NCBI GenBank assembly: GCA_945910005.1
Contig: OX246748.1
Location: 8,967,363 to 9,031,362 of the forward strand
Origin: Isoperla grammatica
Taxonomy: Eukaryota; Arthropoda; Insecta; Plecoptera; Perlodidae
Length of the DNA stretch: 64,000 nucleotides
Direction: 5' to 3'
The notes under the pieces: model-generated
Told to the model about the DNA's origin: nothing
Database searches by the model: none
The model's input: only the letters and a program-made list of their open reading frames with translations
Part shown: positions 57,360 through 64,000 of the stretch, in pieces
Position numbering within the stretch: the first letter of the stretch is position 1
How the letters are laid out: every line of letters starts with the position of its first letter
Program-made: the position numbers and the translations under genes

Positions 57360-58150
57360 TGTGCTAAAATTAGGGAGGGTATTGGAGGGTGATTGATATT
57401 TGGGCTTAACGTCTCATATTTTTGCAACAAGGCTAATCGAGACAATGAGTGGGTGATATATGAAGATGACATATGGAGCTGTTTGGAGGAAAGGGGCAAG
57501 TAGGAGGGCGGGGTGGAAAAGGGAGGGGGGAGGTTGGACTGCATTTCGTCTTACTTCTCCTCCACGACCTGTCCGGCTATGGTGGCCCTACCAGAAGCAT
57601 ACGCTTCCGCCGGCATAGCTCCAGGAATCATCAAAGCGCCCAAACCTGCCCACCACGATAAGGTAGCAGTCCCTGGGCAGGGGGTATTGGAGGAAATGAA
57701 CCAAGAAGTCAATACATAATAAGAGTGAACGGGCAGAAAAAAGAATGGCCTCATTTATCTTTTCCTTACGGATGGCAGATTTACCACTAAGAAACAAGTT
57801 CTTCCTTGGGACAAAACGAGGGATGGTATTGGAGGAAATGAACTAATAAAACCAAAGATATAATATGAGTAAACGGGCCGAAAAAAGAATGGCCTCATAA
57901 TTTATCTTTACGGACGGCAGATTTACCACTTTGAAACAAATTTTTCCTTGGGACAAAACTAGGGAGGGAATAGGAGGAAATGAACCAATAAAAGCCAGAT
58001 ATAATAAGAGAGAACGGGCCGAAAAAAGAATGGCCTCCCACTTTTTTGACAAATTCTTCGGGACAAAACTAGGGAGGATATTGGAGGAAATGAACCAATA
58101 GCGGCCAAAACAAGAGAGTTGATGGGAAGAAACAGGAGTGATCAAATGCA
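57360..58150. repeat. 142-bp tandem repeat, about 4 copies, split by a SINE
   Basis: TTGGAGGAAATGAACC-type starts lie at about 57,687, 57,829, 57,971 and 58,081 (the last interval is shortened). Units share CGGGCCGAAAAAAGAATGGC, ACGGACGGCAGATTTACCAC and TTGGGACAAAACTAGGGAGG. The left flank of the SINE at 57,369-57,389 is a piece of the same unit. Confidence 0.85.
57390..57681 (-). mobile_element. SINE-like element, B type, inserted in a tandem array
   Basis: Flanked by GGGTATTGGAGG at 57,378-57,389 and 57,682-57,693, a perfect 12-bp target duplication. The element has the shared block (GATATTTGGGCTTAACGTCT), the B block (GGTTGGACTGCATTTCGTCT, CTTCCGCCGGCATAGCTCCA) and the hairpin end. It is nearly as intact as the 54,221 copy and is clearly younger than the array unit it split. 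Confidence 0.92.
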
Positions 58151-58775
58151 TTTAGATCACTCGGCATCAGACCGAGTAATAGTCTTTGTGTCATCTTACG
58201 ATATCTACTAGTGAAATACTGTATAGTGTCTTCACTATCGTACATGTTGAGTTAGTTCTGATTGTTCGTTTGCTATTGAAAAATGACAAAAATATCATCT
58301 TCAAACCCATTCGAAAAGATTTTTTATTTATATTTTTTTAAATTACAATATTTTATCAAATTTGCTGACTATTTTTGATTATATTATTATAAATTCGGTT
58401 TTTGGTCTGTTTTAAAGTTTTAAACCCCCTAATTAAGTCAGAAAATTATATATTTATGTATGGAAAAATTCATAATAAACTACGACGACGTAGGCCTACT
58501 CGAAAACTAGGTCATATGACGTCAGGGGGAGATTGGAAGAAAGAGACAAGTATGGTCTAAAGGGGAGTCTTTTTTTTGTCTGGCTTCTCCAACCCGACTT
58601 GTACCCGAAGCATACGCTTCCGCCTGCATAGCACTCGGGATCAACATACTATTCAAACCTGCTAACCACGATAAGGATTAGTTATTAGACAGGTGTGAAA
58701 GTTGAAAAAGAAGTTGAAGAGGAAGAAGGCCATATGAGATGAATCATTTTACTCAGATGACTATTAAGACTATTA
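58151..58775. other. Downstream of gene 3, fragments
   Basis: AT-rich sequence, then at 58,478-58,690 a C-type start (ACTAGGTCATATGACGTCAG) joined to a decayed B block (AGCATACGCTTCCGCCTGCA ... TAACCACGATAAGGAT). Confidence 0.55.
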
Positions 58776-58781
58776 TTTATT
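58776..58781 (-). terminator. Polyadenylation signal of gene 3
   Basis: On the minus strand AATAAA lies 51 nt after the stop codon. Confidence 0.75.
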
Positions 58782-58831
58782 AACATTCCAACAGAAATTC
58801 AACTTTAAACAAATACTGGCTCGAGCACTTT

Positions 58832-61800
58832 TCAATGATGTCCTTCGTGACCGTAGCCATGGAGGTGGTGGGCGTGTCCACTCTTCTTGACCTCCGCGTT
58901 GAAGCCGTTGTGTTTGTCAGCGGTGTAGTCAACTGTCCTGGTAGTACCATCGGGCTCCACCAGGCTGTAGCTGCCCTTAACTACGTCACCGTCTCGTGTC
59001 TCCCATTGGTTCTTGATGTCGTGGGTGTGGAGGTCGTGGACGGCGTAGTCGAAGTGGTACTTAGGATGAGCCTATTTGTTGACATCAAATGATTATTGCT
59101 AAGTTGACCTCTACATGACTTATGCGGTGCATGACGTCACGAGAATCTTCAAATGTCTTCAAATAAACTAATTTATCCATAAAATACTGTATTTTTTGTA
59201 TTATTATTATTATATCTGTCTTCAAATAAACTAATTTATCCAGCTATTCAGGTGGGTTTTATGGTATTTCATGACGTAACATTCATTACAAGCATAACTA
59301 GGTGTCTTTATCTCAATGCTACTCTAGAGTTTATTACTAGTTATTGATGGTTATATATATATATGTTTGGATTTTGGGAATCTTAACTTACAACGGTTAT
59401 CTTCCAGTTATCATAGAGTCTGTTAATCATTTTCGCATGAAAGAATATTCAGCTGCCAATTTGGAGCCGTCGAACATATGTACAGAAGAAATGCTATATT
59501 CTCTATACACACACGAATAATTTATTAAAAAACTCGCATCATAACTTATATCTCATATAAGATGGAGCATGTTACCTACCTACATTGTATCTACGGAAGG
59601 AGAATTATTCAAATATCATAATTATGCATCGTCAAGAAATGCAGCAAATGGACAGTTGCGCAGTATAAAATAATAATAATTTAATAGTTCGTAGAACAAT
59701 AGATAATAATACGTAATCACTAATCACGTTGGTCTCTCTACTTTATTATCCCACACACTCAACCTTTTGCAAGACGCTTTGCTTTTCTATCAATACAATG
59801 TTTGGTAGTGCCTTCAACCAGACTTATCTTGTACATGGGCACATGGCCATCAACCTTAACCTTACAACCGACAAAAGAAATCGTATCTGCACTTACACTT
59901 GTGATTTCCGTAAAGTATGTTATATATAATTTGGTGTTGATTTAACTTATTATTTAATATTTAACGACGACGTACTTGACATATGGGTCATATGACATTG
60001 AGGTGGGGGGTGGGGGGGGGAGGTGATTGGAGATAAGGGACAACATATATATATTATAATATATATTCAAAGAAACTAAGGAGAAAAAGGGGACCTATGT
60101 TCTCGCCTCATACGAGTGGTAGATTTAAAGGGGTTGATAGGTGAAAAAGGGGTCATAATTTCGGTACCTGTTACCATAGACAAATCCCAATTCTGGCAAT
60201 TCTGTCGAAACCATAACATGAGAACAAACTAATCCACCACGGACATAATAAAATGCGTTTCTCTCTCTTTGTATCCCCGAAATATATCATATCATGATTG
60301 TATTTATTTATATTTTATATTTATAACTCATACGCCGGGGTATTCACATACGTGATGCTCCGGCTCGTGTTCGTGATGGTCCTGGGTTTGACCCTCGTTG
60401 CCGTGACCTTCGTGGTGACCTTCATGGTGGACGATACTGATGTAGCTGGTGGCCCCGTGGCCTTCTGGGTAGGCGGCGACACACGCAGCTAGCGCCACCA
60501 GGGCGAGAGCGGGGATCATCTGAAGCAGCCATTATTGATTATTTGTCGATTGTTTATTGATTATCAGTTGTTACACGACGTACTCGAAAGCTATGGTCTT
60601 GTGTTCTGAATCAGATAAGGGGAGTTCATCAAGGGGGGGTGGGGGGGGGGCAAGAGTACGGGGAAGGGGGGGGGGGGGGGGGGTAATGGTGCAGGGTGTT
60701 GTTCATGTCATTGATAGCTGTAACATTCTCAGAAGAAACAGTCGCTTCACACGATTTATTTTTACTGAATTTGTCACTGTATTTCCGGGTACCTGCTTGT
60801 AGTTTTCTTGCTGAGTGGAGTGAACTAAACTTAGGAAATTTGTCATTACAACGCCTGCAAACAGACGAGAATAAAAATGATTAGGGGGACACCTGACTTT
60901 TGTCGAATTTTACGACTGGCAGTCATCTTGAGCCTATTCTACCCCGGGCCCAGACAGACGGGTATCAAGAATAACTTTGTCAAGTGTTGTTTCGGCTGAA
61001 GTAGATTTAATAAGAGCACTTACATACATAGCGCCGGGGTCGTCATAAGAAAATACCAAATAAGGTAGGGTTGGAGCGTGAAGGGTATGCATACGATTAC
61101 ATTATAACGATTGATTGATTGATTGATTAATGGGTCTTAACGTCTCATATTTATGCAACGATGGCTAATCGAGACGATGAGCGGGTGATAATGAAGATGA
61201 GAAAGATGATAATGAAGAATAAAGCCACATCCGAATCAGATCCATTATAGGTCGCGTGGGTCATCATATGGGAGTCCAGCAAGGGAGGGCAGGGCCAAGT
61301 GGGAGGACAAATATGCAATGGGTCAGTGGGGGGGAAAGGGGATCGGGGTGTGGACTGCACTTCGTCTGACTTCTCCTCCTCGACCAGTCCGGCTAGGGTG
61401 GCCCTACCAGAAGCATATGCTTCCGCCGGCATAGCTCTCGGGATCAACAAAGCACACAAACCTGCCCACCACGATAAGGTAGCAGTCCCTGGGCAGGTAC
61501 ATTATAACGAGTGCCGGCAAATATGAAGAAGTGAAAAGAAAAGGAAAGAAACGAAAGTAGCATGAGAAAAATGATGAATACCATATGAGATGAAACGTGA
61601 CATCTAAATTAGAAAGTCAAGTTAAATGTCTTTCTTACATAGTTTTTGCATCAAATATTTACGGAACAATATCTGAGATAGATGCTGACGCACTTATCTC
61701 TCATCAATGCTTCCTGTTATGGGAACACAGACTACATGGCAGTGATAATAGACCTCTAGTGAGTAAAGGTTAATAGTATTTTATGTGTAAGAATGTATTA

Positions 61801-62957
61801 TTTTATAAAACAAATTGTTAGTTATAATTATCAGTTACTATACGACGTACGGCGAAATGGATACTCGGAACATATCCGGGGTCGACATAAGGGGAGACAG
61901 TTACGGAATTGTATGGGGGGGGGGAAGAGCCTACAATAATGAGAAAGAGAAGCGAAACCATCGAGCATGTATAGCCAAACTGAGCAAGACAATTATGAAT
62001 CTAAAACTGATTCATATTTAGGTTTAACGTCCCACATTTTTGCAACTATGGCAAATCGACATCGATGAGTGGGAAAAAAAATGAAAAAGATAGAACAAAT
62101 TAAGCCACATGTCCGAAGCATATCCATTGCACATCTCGGGGGTCTTCAGGGGAGTCCAGCAAAGGAGGGCAGGGTAAATCTTCAGTGAGGCAGGGTGGGG
62201 GGGGGGGGGAGGGAAGGACAGGTTTCTTTCCGTCGCCTCCTATGACTACCAAAGTCGACCAAACGACTACCAAAGACTACTTGTCGAAAACAAATACAAC
62301 TATAAAACAAAACAAATAAGTCCCCCACTGCAAATCAGTTTAGTTACTGAGTGAGTAGACTCTAAATGTGAATTTGATTATTTATGCCTAAATTAAATAG
62401 TTTTCGTTGGCTGCATTCTTGTTCCCGCCAGTCTGAAATGGACAGTGACAACGGAAAGAGGACTGTCAGTATATTCGGCAGCACCACGGTAGTTGGTACC
62501 ACTGGATGCAAAACACATATTTTCGATTTTAACTTCTTTTTAGTTAATATATCTCCAATAAAGCTCAAGTTCATATATATAGACAATGCACATGAACCCG
62601 GCTGGGCGTGGGGTAGCATTTGGCCCAGTCATGGTATCACACTAGGCGAGACGAGAACGAAGTACCACTTGTTAGTGTCCTTCAATCAACCCCTGATATA
62701 GTTGTCGAGATCATCGCTAATATTACTTCCATTCGGCCACCACGAGCAAAACCCCAACTATGTCAGTTATTCATAGCAAACAATGATAGAAAAATGATAA
62801 CACTAAATATGTAATTTAAATTTTAAAAATATGCTATTAATCTGAAGCAAGTGCACAGTAATGAATATTTATTTTATTGGTATGATTATTTAGCATAATT
62901 TATGTGGTTCAGTTAACGGTAGAATAGTTATGTGTTTTAACTTACAAAACTCTGCAT
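58832..62957 (-). CDS. RR-2 cuticle protein, gene 3 (three exons, 139 aa)
   Basis: Secreted chitin-binding cuticle protein, CPR family, RR-2 type. Exons on the minus strand are 62,957-62,946 (MQSF, donor GTAAGT), 60,519-60,352 (acceptor GCTTCAG, donor GTATGT) and 59,071-58,832 (acceptor AACAAATAG, stop TGA), all phase 0. The first exon was found by its TATA box, spacing, MQ start and perfect donor, matching gene 2. Exon 2 itself begins with ATG, so an internal start is possible. The signal peptide is about [16 protein letters not shown], with cleavage before YPEG. It is followed by a His/Glu/Gly-rich stretch ([23 protein letters not shown]), longer than in gene 2. The RR-2 block is [55 protein letters not shown]. 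Two residues depart from the usual motif: Gly to His in HTGD and Val to Glu in FNAVV. The tail is His/Gly-rich. Introns are 2,426 and 1,280 bp. Confidence 0.92.
59072..60351 (-). other. Gene 3 intron 2, no full element
   Basis: Contains a direct repeat of about 60 bp (CTTCAAATAAACTAATTTATCC at about 59,158 and 59,219, shown here in part) and a decayed C-type fragment with G runs at 59,950-60,060. No gene. Confidence 0.5.
60570..60962 (-). mobile_element. C-A type composite with long G runs in gene 3 intron 1
   Basis: Begins TTACACGACGTACTCGAAAG, contains two G runs (60,637-60,650 with one T, and an 18-base run at 60,666-60,683) and ends in the A tail TTTTACGACTGGCAGTCATC ... CTATTCTACCCCGGGCCCAG. 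Its inner part GTTCATGTCATTGATAGCTG, TTCACACGATTTATTTTTAC matches 51,836-51,905, so those two copies share an extra block. Confidence 0.65.
61111..61497 (-). mobile_element. SINE-like element, long B type, with perfect target duplication
   Basis: Flanked by TACATTATAACGA at 61,098-61,110 and 61,498-61,510, a perfect 13-bp target duplication. The element is 387 bp with the (GATT)n end, the long shared block including GTCCAGCAAGGGAGGGCAGG (seen in A elements), then the complete B block and hairpin. It shows that the A-like body and the B end can belong to one element. Confidence 0.94.
61498..62945 (-). other. Gene 3 intron 1, outer part
   Basis: A C-type fragment lies at 61,835-61,930 with a G run. 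A degraded shared-block/A element is at 62,018-62,260 (TTTAGGTTTAACGTCCCACA, GTCCAGCAAAGGAGGGCAGG, a G run, CGCCTCCTATGACTACCAAA). The + frame at 62,384-62,701 has no family that I recognise. GGCCACCACGAGCAAA is at 62,735-62,750. Confidence 0.55.
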
Positions 62958-63040
62958 GTTGTCTCGTAGGAGATGTGAACTGTTAAGTCGTCTCAAAGTG
63001 ACTGATAATTAAACAAGAACTCTCCAAGCATTATATACCA
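62958..63040 (-). promoter_or_regulatory. Core promoter and 5'UTR of gene 3
   Basis: On the minus strand TATATAA is at 63,037-63,031, and TCAGT with its A at 63,003 is an arthropod-type initiator 34 nt downstream. A 45-nt leader then leads to ATGCAG at 62,957. The arrangement matches gene 2. Confidence 0.78.
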
Positions 63041-63605
63041 AGTACTCGTGTAATTAATGCCAAATGGTTTATAGTAGTTAATAGTATCAAATACACAAGA
63101 AGTGAAGAGATATTTTTTTAATTAATTCCCTATTAAATAATATGTGGAATTTTATCCGGCGTTGTCACTTCCGCACGGAAAACATAATAGGATTAAATTA
63201 GCGTGTTTAATACACTCACAATGTAGAATAAGCGCAATATTTCCCAAATAATGAGAAGATTAAGAACTAAACCCATCCTACATTTGAACAACATCTGAAG
63301 AACAGTTCAATCTAGACTATATTTGAAATGATTATTATGTTTTTATCGACGTACTTGACAACACTAGTCACTCACAACCTATAGAAATAAGAACCACAGA
63401 TGAAGAACCCATTAAAAAGGGAGACAAAGGACTGAGTTTTGTCTAGATACATGAATGGATTACCCTAATCTGAACTCCTGCTGATCTATTGTGTGGTTTA
63501 CCATGGTCCATAACCATTTATATTTTGTGTATTTAAATATTTTGTATGGTAGATTTTGTATAACGTTAGTAACACTTCTAGTTACTTACTAGTTTGTTCG
63601 ACTAG
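63041..63605. other. Upstream flank of gene 3
   Basis: AT-rich, with a C-type start near 63,345 (TTTTTATCGACGTACTTGAC) and otherwise nothing recognised. Confidence 0.45.
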
Positions 63606-63790
63606 ATTGATTGATAGATTGGTATTAGGGCTTAACGTCTCATATTTTTGCAACTTGGCTAATCGAGACGGTGAGTGGGTAAAATATGAAGATAAAATAT
63701 GGGGCTGTTTGGAGGAAATGTGCAAGTAGGAGGGCGGGGAGGAAAAGGGAGTGGGGAGGATGTGGACTGCATTTCGTCGGACAAGACAAG
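63606..63790 (-). mobile_element. SINE-like element, truncated B type
   Basis: GATTGATAGATTGGTATTAG, GGCTTAACGTCTCATATTTT, GCTAATCGAGACGGTGAGTG and GATGTGGACTGCATTTCGTC are present; the inner B block and hairpin are missing. A new C-type fragment begins near 63,970 and runs off the window end. Confidence 0.75.
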
Positions 63791-64000
63791 ACTTCTTTTC
63801 GACAAAAGAAACAAATGAAAGGCGCTGCTACTGCCAAGTCAGCAATTTTATGTTTAATGAAGGCTCCTTTCCTAAAAGTGAAAACTCACACATTACTCAT
63901 TAGGAGCCAAAAATATTGTAAATTGTAATGTATTGTAGGTTTCAATGCTTAAATAAAAACTTTACAACTAATTCATATGACGTCATGGATTTATTTGGAG

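Noticed and set aside
21819..61459. A recurring minus-strand peptide ([19 protein letters not shown]) in many B elements as a conserved small protein
   Set aside because: It lies wholly in the repeat body, the + strand is equally open, and the copies are too similar for frame retention to mean selection.
62384..62701. 105-codon + frame inside gene 3 intron 1
   Set aside because: No family resemblance that I can see, poor start context, and it overlaps an open frame on the other strand.
1815..64000. Helitron or single-strand DNA transposon explanation for the one-orientation repeats
   Set aside because: Several copies have perfect 12- to 13-bp target duplications and a (GATT)n tail, which fit LINE-driven retroposition; Helitrons make no such duplications and the ends lack TC/CTRR.

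Overview
This is a eukaryotic, AT-rich, repeat-laden window. It carries three spliced genes for structural cuticle proteins with the RR-2 form of the Rebers-Riddiford chitin-binding domain (CPR family). That points to an arthropod; the domain sequences look insect-like, but no species can be named from the sequence. There are no bacterial operons, no rRNA and no complete tRNA, and no transposon with an intact polymerase or transposase.

Layout. Gene 1 (+) has coding exons 5805-5903, 16263-16599 and 19146-19285 (191 aa), with a 10.4-kb first intron. Gene 2 (+) has exons 46481-46492, 48244-48333 and 53807-54049 (114 aa). Gene 3 (-) has exons 62957-62946, 60519-60352 and 59071-58832 (139 aa). Genes 2 and 3 converge, each starts with a 12-nt, four-codon first exon, and their RR-2 exons are almost identical in DNA, including one run of about 83 identical bases. 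All three have an intron in phase 0 immediately before the RR-2 block. Each has a TATA box, a secretion signal and an AATAAA signal after the stop. The proteins are expected to be secreted by epidermal cells and to bind chitin in the cuticle.

The rest, introns included, is repeats. The main component is a set of about 300-bp SINE-like elements. Several have 11- to 13-bp target-site duplications. They share one end, a (GATT)n-flanked block containing GGCTTAACGTCTCATAT, and carry one of two different other ends, here called A (ending CTGGGCCTATTCTACCCC...GACGGG) and B (ending CCTGCCCACCACG...GGGCAGG). A third, more decayed block C begins GTGTTTAACGACGTACTCGA. Nearly every copy lies in the same orientation over 64 kb, which is the oddest feature of the window. 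There are also many local tandem arrays (10, 15, 27, 36, 72, 93, about 104, 138, 142 and 187 bp), long G runs, a hAT-like MITE, a probable LINE 3' end and several tRNA-like SINE heads.

No new multi-gene system was found. The observations most worth following are the orientation bias, the two-headed SINE family with mosaics, the homogenised RR-2 exons with unusual substitutions in gene 3, the covarying hairpin in the 50.4-50.7 kb repeat, and an isolated TATA plus CRE promoter-like block at 51.1 kb.
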